Source: Flavobacteriales bacterium (GTDB lineage: Bacteria > Bacteroidota > Bacteroidia > Flavobacteriales_D > Parvicellaceae). Taken from it: a stretch of 53,855 nt of DNA. Below the pieces are notes generated by a model. It was not told the origin of the DNA, did no database searches, and saw nothing but the letters and a program-made list of their open reading frames with translations. Numbering within the stretch: position 1 is the stretch's first letter; every line of letters begins with the position of its first letter. The stretch covers positions 1 to 53,855 of the forward strand of contig JAQXDK010000025.1 of NCBI GenBank assembly GCA_029251405.1, written 5' to 3'. A program made the position numbers and the translations under genes. This document shows positions 18,573 to 27,800 of the stretch, in pieces.

Positions 18573-19894
18573 TTATTGTAGGAGCTGGATTAGTAGGATC
18601 TCTTTGGGCAGTTTATATGAGAAAAGCTGGCTACAAAGTAGTAATTTATGAAAGAAGATCAGATATTAGAAAAGCCGAAATTAGTGCTGGAAAATCTATA
18701 AACTTAGCTCTTTCGGCCAGAGGTTGGAATTCTTTGAATGCAGCTGGAATAAAAGCAGACATTGAAAAAATTGCAATTCCAATGAGCGGTAGAATAATGC
18801 ACAGTGAAGAAGGTGAATTAACATATCAACCATATGGTAAAAAAGAGGAAGCTATTTATTCTGTTTCTAGAGGACATCTTAATGCCATAATGATGGATCT
18901 CGCGGAAGAAAAAGGAAATTCAACCATACACTATAATCACCAATGTCTGAATGCTGATTTAAAAAATGGTAAAATAACTTTAAAAAATCTTTTAACTGAT
19001 GAAATTTTTGAAGACCAAGCGGATGTAGTATTTGCTGCAGATGGAGCCTATTCAGCCATCAGATATAATTCAATGCAAAAAGTAGATCGTTTTAATTTTA
19101 GTCAGTTTTATGTTGAAGATGGTTATAAAGAGTTGCTGCTTCCTGCTGGAAAAGATGGAAGTTATCAAATTGAAAAAAATGCATTACATATTTGGCCAAG
19201 AGGAAGGTTTATGTTAATTGCTTTACCAAATGAAGATGGTTCTTTTACCTGCACGCTATTTATGCCCTACGAAAACCATGAACATGCATTTAATGATTTA
19301 GATACAGATGAGAAAGTGGATGATTTCTTTAAAAAAGTTTTTCCTGACTTTTATGACATGATGCCTAACCTTGTAGAAAATTGGCATCAAAATCCATTAT
19401 CATCCATGTCCATAACAAGATGCTTTCCTTGGACTATGGGTAAATTTGCTCTTTTGGGAGATTCTGCTCATGCTACTGTTCCATTTTACGGTCAAGGAAT
19501 GAATGCTGGATTTGAAGATTGCTTTGTGATGTGGGAACTTTATAACAAATGTGGGAATTGGAAGGAAACTTTTCAAGAATTTCAAAAGATTAGAAAACCA
19601 GACGGAGATGCGTTACAGGATCTTTCTTTAGATAACTATTATGTGATGAGAGACCACGTAGCAGATAAAAAATTCTTACTTCAGAAGAAAATTGAAGCAA
19701 AGTTGCATAAAAATTATCCAGATAAATGGATTCCTCTTTACAGTCAAGTTTCTTTTAGTACTATAAGATATTCTGAAGCTTACAAAAATGGTAAAAAGCA
19801 AGAAAAAATAATGAAAGAAATAATGAAAATTTCAAATATTGAAGAAATTTGGAAGTCTAATGAAATTGAGGATAAAATATTATCAATGTTATAA
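18557..19894 (+). CDS. kmo: Kynurenine 3-monooxygenase
   Basis: A 445-residue FAD-dependent aromatic hydroxylase converting kynurenine to 3-hydroxykynurenine with NADPH and O2. Visible motifs: the N-terminal FAD dinucleotide site IIVGAGLVGSLWAVYMRKAG, the ISAGKSINLALSARGWN segment typical of KMO, and the second FAD motif LLGDSAHATVPFYGQGMNAG. It lies downstream of kynU and the small membrane ORF, and its stop abuts the next gene. The pairing with kynU supports KMO over other flavin hydroxylases. Confidence 0.95.
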   Translation: MEKKIIIVGAGLVGSLWAVYMRKAGYKVVIYERRSDIRKAEISAGKSINLALSARGWNSLNAAGIKADIEKIAIPMSGRIMHSEEGELTYQPYGKKEEAIYSVSRGHLNAIMMDLAEEKGNSTIHYNHQCLNADLKNGKITLKNLLTDEIFEDQADVVFAADGAYSAIRYNSMQKVDRFNFSQFYVEDGYKELLLPAGKDGSYQIEKNALHIWPRGRFMLIALPNEDGSFTCTLFMPYENHEHAFNDLDTDEKVDDFFKKVFPDFYDMMPNLVENWHQNPLSSMSITRCFPWTMGKFALLGDSAHATVPFYGQGMNAGFEDCFVMWELYNKCGNWKETFQEFQKIRKPDGDALQDLSLDNYYVMRDHVADKKFLLQKKIEAKLHKNYPDKWIPLYSQVSFSTIRYSEAYKNGKKQEKIMKEIMKISNIEEIWKSNEIEDKILSML

Positions 19895-20647
19895 ATGTCA
19901 AAGAAAGGTTATTTCACCATAATACTGACTATATTTTCTTTTACTGGAACTTGTCAATTTTACAGTAAGAAAAAAACACCTCTGATTAATTTTAACGGCT
20001 TGTACAGAATGCAACATTTTTATGTAAGTCCTGGAGCTACTTATATGATACCTCAAAGTTCTCCAAGTGAAATAAAAGATCTAAAAAAAAGAGGAAGAAT
20101 GGGTATTCTTCTTGAAGCAGGGGCATATTATATTTTTGAAAGAGGAGGTAATGTTTTTAATTACATGGATTATGGTTTTGGATTCAAACGGTTGTCAGGA
20201 AGTCAATTCAACGACCTTGACGAAAAAAATATTTTCAAACAAAATTACCTTTCAGCAAATGTTAATCTAAACAACATTTGGCAACTCTCAAATAAAAATT
20301 TCCTACAGTCTAGCATCGGAGCAAATATGGATTTTAAGATTTCTGAGAAAGAGCAACCAACTCCAAACACAACTGATAAATTAATTTTCTCCTGTCATCT
20401 GAAAATTGGCTATGGATTTAAAATTAAAAAAACATTATTTATAATTCCTTCAATTGAAACACCTTTTATAAATATAAAAAAATGGGAACAAGGAAAATCA
20501 ACTTATGGAATTTTTGATAGTAGATACCGACCTATTTTAATTAAATTACGATTTATTTGGTTGAAAAAACTAGGTAAAGGAGATTGTCCCCCTGTTTACA
20601 CCAATCCAGAGGATGATGCAAGAAACGAAAGAAATTATATGCAATAA
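19895..20647 (+). CDS. Exported protein of unknown function, probable beta-rich envelope protein
   Basis: A 250-residue product with an N-terminal signal peptide (cleavage probably near TGTCQ, residues 17-21). The rest alternates hydrophobic and aromatic residues in short strands with Gly/Asn turns, as in a small outer-membrane barrel, but there is no clear C-terminal aromatic beta-signal; the end is hydrophilic (DDARNERNYMQ). The start codon directly follows the kmo stop, and its own stop overlaps the next ATG by one base, so it is within the operon. I do not recognise the family. Confidence 0.75.
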   Translation: MSKKGYFTIILTIFSFTGTCQFYSKKKTPLINFNGLYRMQHFYVSPGATYMIPQSSPSEIKDLKKRGRMGILLEAGAYYIFERGGNVFNYMDYGFGFKRLSGSQFNDLDEKNIFKQNYLSANVNLNNIWQLSNKNFLQSSIGANMDFKISEKEQPTPNTTDKLIFSCHLKIGYGFKIKKTLFIIPSIETPFINIKKWEQGKSTYGIFDSRYRPILIKLRFIWLKKLGKGDCPPVYTNPEDDARNERNYMQ

Positions 20648-21171
20648 TGAATAATTCTCAAAAAAAAGCTTCAGAATCATTAGCAGTACAAACTAAAATG
20701 GTTCTACCTAATGACACCAATCCATTAAACACTTTATTTGGAGGGAGATTATTAGAATGGATGGATGAAATCGCAAGTATTTCTGCTCATAAACACTGCG
20801 GAAGAGTTGTAGTTACTGCTTCTATAAATAATGTTTCTTTTAACGAACCTATTTTTGCTGGAGAAATCATTTCTTTAAATGCACAAGTCAGTAGAGCTTT
20901 TAACTCCTCAATGGAAGTATTTATTGATGTTTTTGTAGAAGATAGTGACGGTAGTAGAAGAAAATGTAACGAAGCTATTTACAATTTTGTAGCGATTGAT
21001 CAGAACAGAAATCCAATAAGTGTTCCAGCATTAATCCCAGAAAATCAAACTGACAAACAAAGATTCGATTCAGCGCTAAGAAGAAAGCAATTAAGCCTCG
21101 TATTAGCTGGGAAATTAAATCCTGAAGATGCAAAAGAATTAAAAAATGTTTTATTCCCAAATTTAAAATGA
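20647..21171 (+). CDS. Hotdog-fold acyl-CoA thioesterase (YciA/BACH-like)
   Basis: A 174-residue cytosolic acyl-CoA thioesterase. The hotdog signature NPLNTLFGGRLLEWMDEIAS near residues 25-45 and the following VTASINNVSFNEPIFAGE segment match the YciA/BACH branch. It hydrolyses acyl-CoA to free CoA and fatty acid; the chain-length preference cannot be read from sequence. A C-terminal extension of about 40 charged residues follows the fold. It overlaps both neighbours by one to four bases. Confidence 0.9.
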   Translation: MNNSQKKASESLAVQTKMVLPNDTNPLNTLFGGRLLEWMDEIASISAHKHCGRVVVTASINNVSFNEPIFAGEIISLNAQVSRAFNSSMEVFIDVFVEDSDGSRRKCNEAIYNFVAIDQNRNPISVPALIPENQTDKQRFDSALRRKQLSLVLAGKLNPEDAKELKNVLFPNLK

Positions 21172-21773
21172 AAGCAGAAGTATGTAACCAAATATTTAGA
21201 GAAGTAATTAATCAATACCACCTTAATGACGATGTTGATTCATTATATAAAAACTCTTTTGACACAAGTAGTCTTGAATTTCTTTTATTTGAAAAATGTT
21301 GGATTGATACAGTGCAGTGGCATTTAGAAGATATCATCAGAAAACCAGATTTACCCCCAAGAAACGGATTAGAGATTAAACATCGAATAGATATTTCGAA
21401 TCAAAATAGAACAGATATAGTTGAAAAAATTGACGATTTTTATTTTGGTATTTTTGAAAATGTTATTTCAAAGAGCAATAGTCTAAATACGGAAAGTCCT
21501 GGATGGGTAGTCGATAGAATGTCTATACTTTGTCTAAAGATTTATCATATGAACGAACAAGTTCAAAGAACAGATGTGAATTCAGAACATTTAGAAAATT
21601 GTAAAAATAAATTACATACATTAAATGAACAACAAAAAGATCTTAGTCAAGCCTTTAATGAACTTCTGGAAAATTATAAAAGCGGTGAAAAGAAAATGAA
21701 GGTTTACAGACAAATGAAAATGTATAATGATTCTTCATTAAATCCAGAGCTATATCAAAAAAAAGACTCCTGA
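21168..21773 (+). CDS. DUF4254 protein
   Basis: A 201-residue, mostly helical soluble protein matching what I recall of DUF4254: N-terminal YHLNDDVDSLYKN-like region, LEFLLFEKCWIDTVQWHLED, IDDFYFGIFENV and GWVVDRMSILCLKIYHM. The domain has no established activity. In Bacteroidota it commonly sits directly before a family 9 glycosyltransferase, as here, which suggests a role in lipopolysaccharide core or surface glycan assembly. It overlaps the thioesterase gene by four bases (ATGA) and is eight bases from the nominal glycosyltransferase start. Confidence 0.85.
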   Translation: MKAEVCNQIFREVINQYHLNDDVDSLYKNSFDTSSLEFLLFEKCWIDTVQWHLEDIIRKPDLPPRNGLEIKHRIDISNQNRTDIVEKIDDFYFGIFENVISKSNSLNTESPGWVVDRMSILCLKIYHMNEQVQRTDVNSEHLENCKNKLHTLNEQQKDLSQAFNELLENYKSGEKKMKVYRQMKMYNDSSLNPELYQKKDS

Positions 21774-21780
21774 AAATATT

Positions 21781-22752
21781 TTGCTTATAAGATTTTCTGC
21801 TCTTGGTGATGTCATCTTATTAAGACCAACCGTAGATTCTTTATTAGAGCTATATTCAAACGTAACTATTTGGATCGTTTCAAATAAAAAGAATCATTCA
21901 CTATTCAATCATCATGAAAGGGTTAAATTTATTGGTGTAGACTTAGGTAACAATATTTTTAAAATTTTTAAACAGATAAAACAACAAACCTCAGGTGTTA
22001 GTTTGGATGTAGTTTACGACTTACACGATGTTATTCGTTCAAAAATTATACGCTTATTGCTTGTAAATAAAACGCAAAAAACAAGAGTTTTTTATAAAAA
22101 CAGGTCTCTTAAAAAACAAATAATTGATAAAAAAATTAAGCTCACTCAACTCAAACACTCGAGTGAAAGATATGCGGATTGCATAAAAAATGATTTTCCA
22201 AAAATTGATTTTAGCTCTTTTAAGAAAGTATTAAAGTTTAAGGGAAAGAAAAAAAACACCATTGGAATTGCCCCATTTACAGCTCATGAAAGCAAGCAGT
22301 GGGAGCTGACAAACTATTCTTACATCTTCAAAAAATATAATACCTATAACTTTATAATTTTTGCGTTTGGAAAAAAAGAAAGACTTACCACTGAAAAGCT
22401 ATTTTTAAAATTTAAAAATGTTGAGATTATTTCGAATAAATCTGAAATTACTGATCAAATGGAACTTATTAACGAATGCAAAGTATTCTTGTCCATGGAC
22501 AGCGCCAACATGCATTTAGCCAGTCTCACTAGTACTGCAGTAGTTTCAATTTGGGGACCAACTCATCCATTTCTAGGTTTCGGACCCTTATTTAACGAAA
22601 AACACATTGTACAACTGAATAAATTATCGTGCAGGCCTTGTAGTGTTTATGGGAAAATTAAAAACAAACACAAAGAGTGTGCAAAAAAATCCATGGATGG
22701 AATTTCTCCAAAAATGGTAGCGGGAAAAATAGAATTTGCTTTAAAAAATTAA
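21781..22752 (+). CDS. Glycosyltransferase family 9 (heptosyltransferase-like)
   Basis: A GT9-type protein of about 323 residues. The N-terminal LLIRFSALGDVILLRPT and the C-terminal nucleotide-sugar region (FLSMDSANMHLASLTSTAVV, WGPTHPFLGFGP) are typical of ADP-heptose:LPS heptosyltransferases. No ATG is available in frame: TTG at 21781 is used here, but homologues usually start several residues earlier, so translation may begin at a non-standard codon such as ATT 21778 or ATC 21754, inside the DUF4254 gene. Its stop shares a TTAA with the convergent purS. Confidence 0.88.
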   Translation: MLIRFSALGDVILLRPTVDSLLELYSNVTIWIVSNKKNHSLFNHHERVKFIGVDLGNNIFKIFKQIKQQTSGVSLDVVYDLHDVIRSKIIRLLLVNKTQKTRVFYKNRSLKKQIIDKKIKLTQLKHSSERYADCIKNDFPKIDFSSFKKVLKFKGKKKNTIGIAPFTAHESKQWELTNYSYIFKKYNTYNFIIFAFGKKERLTTEKLFLKFKNVEIISNKSEITDQMELINECKVFLSMDSANMHLASLTSTAVVSIWGPTHPFLGFGPLFNEKHIVQLNKLSCRPCSVYGKIKNKHKECAKKSMDGISPKMVAGKIEFALKN

Positions 22753-23000
22753 GCTTCTTCTAAAGTGAATTTAAAGCTTTCCATTATTTGGTTGCAAAGC
22801 AGTTTTGTACATGCTTTTTCCACAGCTTCACCGGCAGATTTTTCATCATTTGAATCTACAAACAATGTTATGTGTTTACCGATTCTGACATTACTAACTT
22901 CTGTAATACCTAAATTATCCATACTCTGACTTACCGCTTTTCCTTGTGGATCAAGAAGAGCTTCCAGTGGCATTATATTAATACTAGCTTTAAATTTCAT
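22749..23000 (-). CDS. purS: Phosphoribosylformylglycinamidine synthase subunit PurS
   Basis: An 83-residue product with the PurS fold signature: FKASINIMPLEALLDPQGKA at the start, NLGITEVSNVRIGKHITL in the middle. PurS bridges PurL and PurQ in the multi-subunit FGAM synthase of purine biosynthesis. Bacteroidota mostly encode a single large PurL, though some flavobacterial lineages have PurS/Q/L; purQ and purL are not in this window. It overlaps the pssA start region by four bases. Confidence 0.85.
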   Translation of the reverse strand: MKFKASINIMPLEALLDPQGKAVSQSMDNLGITEVSNVRIGKHITLFVDSNDEKSAGEAVEKACTKLLCNQIMESFKFTLEEA

Positions 23001-23698
23001 GAAATAAAATTATAAATTATTGAAAATATTAGATACAAAAATAGAACAATAGGTAGAATAAGAACATAATAACCTAATAATATTAAAATGATAGAGGATA
23101 CTATTGAAATAACGATTAGCGTAAATAATATCTTGTTATTTTTAAATTGAAAATCATTTATTTTAAAAGCGATAAATTTCACATTAACGATCATCAGTGA
23201 TGCAAAAGTAATAGCTATGAATGGAAATATTTTTTTTAAAAATTCATAGCCATTTTCTATAAAAATAATTGATAAACTAATTGCTAATAAGGCAAAGCCG
23301 GGACTGGGTAATCCGTTAAAATAAGTAGTTTCTTGTTGAACAGAATTAAATCTTGCTAACCTGATGGCTGCAAAAACTGGAATTAACCCAATTATTAAAT
23401 AAAGAAATCCCTCAGTAAATAAGGACTCTAAAAAAGGAATTGTAATACTTAAATTATATATAATAATAGCAGGTGCTATGCCAAAAGTGATAAAATCCGC
23501 AAGGGAATCTAATTGCGCCCCTAGCTTGGAAGACACTTTTAACCAACGAGCAGAAAAACCATCTAAATAATCAAATACAGAAGCTATTATAATACTGAAA
23601 ATAGCATAATTTATTAGATTGTTAAAAGCAAAATAAATAGACATCCAACCAAATAGAAGGTTACATATTGTTAAGAAATTTGGAATATGTTTTTTCAT
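22997..23698 (-). CDS. pssA: CDP-diacylglycerol-serine O-phosphatidyltransferase
   Basis: A 233-residue membrane enzyme of the CDP-alcohol phosphatidyltransferase family. The full catalytic signature DG-x2-AR-x8-G-x3-D-x3-D is present as D46 G47, A50 R51, G60, D64, D68. About six to seven hydrophobic segments follow. It makes phosphatidylserine, the precursor of phosphatidylethanolamine. PssA is favoured over PgsA by the N-terminal IPNFLTICNLLFGWMSI and overall length. The gene is divergent from porV2 and is followed by purS with a four-base overlap. Confidence 0.92.
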   Translation of the reverse strand: MKKHIPNFLTICNLLFGWMSIYFAFNNLINYAIFSIIIASVFDYLDGFSARWLKVSSKLGAQLDSLADFITFGIAPAIIIYNLSITIPFLESLFTEGFLYLIIGLIPVFAAIRLARFNSVQQETTYFNGLPSPGFALLAISLSIIFIENGYEFLKKIFPFIAITFASLMIVNVKFIAFKINDFQFKNNKILFTLIVISIVSSIILILLGYYVLILPIVLFLYLIFSIIYNFIS

Positions 23699-23791
23699 GA
23701 ATTATAAACTAAATTAGTTTAATCTTCGTTCTCTTATATATAATTAGCTAAAAATTAGTTTTTACTTAGATAAATATCGTTAATTTTAATT

Positions 23792-24859
23792 GTGAATAAG
23801 ATTTTATTGATAGTAGTCATTTTTTTTTCTCATCACTTAGTAGGGCAAATCAACGCTCCAAAATATAGTAATGAGTTTTTAAACATCGGTGTTGGTGCAA
23901 GATCTTTAGCAATGTCTAATGCTGTTATTACAAGTACAGAGGGGGCAATGGCTGGATATTGGAACCCTAGTAATCTTGCAAGTACTACAAACGATATACA
24001 AATCGGGTTAATGCATGCTGAGTATTTTGCAGGAATAGCTAAATATGATTTTGGCAGCATCGTTAAGAAAATTGACGATAAAAGTAGTTTTGGGGTTTCA
24101 TTTTTAAGATTTGGGGTAGATAATATACCAAACACAACAGATTTAATTGATGCCCAAGGAAATTTAAATTACGATAGAATCACCTATTTCAGCGCTGCAG
24201 ATATTGCATTCATTGGTAGTTATGGAAGGAAAATAAATGAATTCTTGTCTGTGGGCTCTTCAGTTAAAATCATCAATAGAACTGCCGGAGATTTTGCTAA
24301 GGCTTGGGGTTTTGGATTGGATTTTTCTACGAGCTACAAGAAAAATGACTGGGCTTTAGCTATCATGGCTAAAGACATAACATCTACTTTCAATGTTTGG
24401 AATTATCAACTAACTAGTGAGATGATTAATACTTTTAACAACACTGGAAATGAACTACCGCAAAACGGTGTTGAACTCACTCTTCCAAGAATTATTTTTG
24501 GAGCTAGCAAAAATTACGAACTTGAAGAAAATGTTCATTTATTATTAGAAATCAATGCCGATATTACCACAGACGGCAAAAGAAATGTTCTGTTATCAGG
24601 TGACCCTTTTTCTATTGACCCTCATGTTGGAGCAGAAGTAAATATTCGAAATATTGTATACCTAAGAGGGGGTATAGGAAATATTCAAAAAACACCAGAC
24701 TTAACTGGAAATATAATTTATACCATTCAACCTAACTTAGGTTTAGGAATTAATATAAAAGGAGTTAATATCGAATATGCTTTAACTGATATTGGAGATG
24801 CATCAATTGCAGAATACAGCAATATTTTTTCACTAAAATTTAACCTAAATCCAGAATAA
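23792..24859 (+). CDS. porV2: PorV/PorQ-family outer-membrane protein, PorV2 type
   Basis: A 355-residue outer-membrane beta-barrel related to the T9SS shuttle protein PorV. It has a signal peptide (cleavage after LVGQ) and the family's hallmark N-terminal stretch FLNIGVGARSLAMSNAVITS followed by YWNPSNLA. PorV carries T9SS cargo to the sortase; here the gene directly precedes a C25-peptidase gene, matching the porV2-porU2 arrangement. The start is a GTG at 23792. Role as a true cargo shuttle is inferred from family and context. Confidence 0.85.
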   Translation: MNKILLIVVIFFSHHLVGQINAPKYSNEFLNIGVGARSLAMSNAVITSTEGAMAGYWNPSNLASTTNDIQIGLMHAEYFAGIAKYDFGSIVKKIDDKSSFGVSFLRFGVDNIPNTTDLIDAQGNLNYDRITYFSAADIAFIGSYGRKINEFLSVGSSVKIINRTAGDFAKAWGFGLDFSTSYKKNDWALAIMAKDITSTFNVWNYQLTSEMINTFNNTGNELPQNGVELTLPRIIFGASKNYELEENVHLLLEINADITTDGKRNVLLSGDPFSIDPHVGAEVNIRNIVYLRGGIGNIQKTPDLTGNIIYTIQPNLGLGINIKGVNIEYALTDIGDASIAEYSNIFSLKFNLNPE

Positions 24860-24860
24860 A

Positions 24861-27800
24861 TTGAACTTTTTAAGGAAAATTATTTTTTTCTTTCTTTACG
24901 TTTTAATCCTGCTTAATTTTTATTCTCAAAGTTTAGGAAACGAATGGATTAATTTCAATCAAAAATATTTTCATTTCCCAATTTCTAATAGCGGAATTCA
25001 TAGAATTGAATTTACTACACTAAATTCCTATTTAAATAATTACGGAGTTGATATAAGTACTATTCAACATGATAATTTTCAATTATTTGGGAAAGAAAAA
25101 GAAGTTTCAATACTGGTAAAAGATTATGATAATAATGGATTTTTAAATCAACAAGATTATATTGAGTTTTATGCAGAAAAAAATAACGGTTGGCTAGATA
25201 CTCTAGTCTACGACTCTGCTTCGTATATTCCAGATAAATATTACAGTCTATTTAACGATACCATTAGATATTATTTCACTTGGAATAATAGTATTAACAA
25301 TAAAAGAACTGTAGTAGAAACAGACACTAATTTTAGCAACTATAATATTGTAAATTATTGTTGGAAAAATGAGGTGCTAAAATTTAATTCTAAATATTTA
25401 TTTGGAAAACAACAAAGTGGCATATCCAGCCCTAAATATGATGATGGTGAAGGCTGGGCTGGTCCCAGTCTTACAAAAAATGCTTCTAATACAGAGCAAA
25501 TAAATTCTTTAAATAGCTATAATAACGGTCCCTCCAGCTTTGGAGAAGTCAATATTATATCTGCTAATTCTTCAACAAGTAATTCCAGTAGTAACAATCA
25601 CAATACAAAACTATACATTAACAACAACTTATTATTTGATACTAGTTATTCCTCTTATAAAACCCTTCATTTAAAATATAATTTTAACAGTATTAATCTT
25701 TCCCCATTAACAGAATTTAAACATGAGATTTCTGATATTGGACAAGGTACTGATTATCAAAATATTGCATCTATCAATCTTTTTTACCCACATAACTTCG
25801 ACTTTTCAACATACGATAAAACACATTTTGGAATTCCATCTATATCTAACCAAAAACAACGTATTACTATTTCTAACTCTGTCAATTCTACTGGTAATGA
25901 TTTATTATACATTCTTGACGACATCAATAGAATTATTCCCATTGTAACAAATAACAATGTATGGGAAGCTGTAATCCCGCCAGGGTTAAATGACTCAATT
26001 GTTTGTTATTTAACTACGGATTCTAATATCCAATATATAAACGAAATTTCTTCCGTAAACAGTCAGGGTTATTTTACGAATTTTAATATTCAACAATTAG
26101 ACAGTGCCTTTTTAATTGTGACTCATAAAGAACTACTCTCTTCCGCAAGAACTTATGCCTCTTACAGAGCTCAAAACATGGACACTTTAGTAGTGGATAT
26201 AGAAGAACTTTACCACCAGTTTTCAGCGGGGATATATAAAAATCCTCTTTCAATTAAGAGATTTTTAAAATTTACCATGCAAAATTGGCCTACCTGGCCT
26301 TCGCATCTTTTTTTGATTGGTAAATCTGTAAGATTTAATGATGAAACCACTCCTGGTTCAAGAAGGGATTCAACTTCTTACAAACTGAATGCTGTTCCGT
26401 CTTGGGGTTATCCAAGTTCAGACAATCACCTAGCAGTGGGATTAGAACCTAACAAAAGAGGATTTTCTATTCCTATTGGAAGATTAAGTGCGGTAGGAAA
26501 CCCCTCTGTTTTAACTTATTTAAACAAAGTTATTGAATTAGAATCCAATCAAGGTACCAATAGCACTTACAATTTAGAAAATAAAGCATGGCAAAAAAAT
26601 ATTGCTCATTTTTCTGGTGGAAGTGACAGTTCAGAACAAGCTTATATGAATAATAAGTTACTGGAATTTCAAGAAATTATTGAGGATACTCTTTTTGGAG
26701 GACAGGTTAAAAAATTTGGGAAAAATCCTTTTACTGCTGTTATTGACCCATTGGAGTTTCAAACGGTTCAAGACTATTTAGAGGAAGGTGTTTCGTTAAT
26801 TACTTTTTTCGGACATGCAGCTTCGGGATATGGTTTTAGTCAAAATATTGACCAGCCTGATAATTGGAACAATCAAGGAAAATATCCAATTGTGGTTGGT
26901 TTAGGGTGTTATTCTGGAGATGTTCACAATACAGATACCAATAGTTTTGCAGAGCAAATATTACGTCCTCAAAACAGTGGCGCCATAGCTTTTATATCTA
27001 CGGTAAAACAGGGCTTTATACCCTACATCAATCAGTATGCAAAATATCTTTACAAGATGATAGGTAATTATGGGTATAATAAAAGTATTGGTCAACAAAT
27101 GGTAATGACTATTGATTCTCTAGATCTTAATACTTCGACATTATCCTGGGAACCAAAATTTGAAAGTAATTATAATGGAATGACGCTTCAAGGAGATCCA
27201 GCTGTTAAAGTTAATTCTCACTCTCTGCCAGAGCTTGTAATTGATGAACAAAGAATATGGACTGAGCCGAGAATTGTTGATCTATCAAAAACTAGTTTCG
27301 AATTAAAGTTTGAACTTTATAATTTAGGAAAGTCTATTAAAGATTCTATATACGTTGAAGTAAAGCAAAATTTACCAGACGGGTCTGACACCATTTACTC
27401 TAAATTCGTTCATGGCGGGCTTAATAAAGACACAGTAACTTTTAATATTGTAAACAACCCTGAAAATAGCGTTGGTCAAAATATTTTCAATATTTCGGTA
27501 GATCTTCCTATATCAAATATTCAAGAAGCAGAAGACGAAACGGCCAACAATAGTGCAGAATATATTTTAAATATATCTTCTAATTCTATAATCCCTGTTT
27601 GGCCTTATGACTTGAGTATCGTAGGTAACCCATCTGATACTTTAAGAGTTTCCACAATTAATCCCTTGGAACCTCTGAACACCTACTATTTTGAAATTGA
27701 TACTACAATTTATTTTAATTCATCATTTTTAAAAACACAGTCTGTTTTATCAACCGGAGGAGTAATTGAAGCTTCTCCAAGTAACTGGCTAAACGCTACT

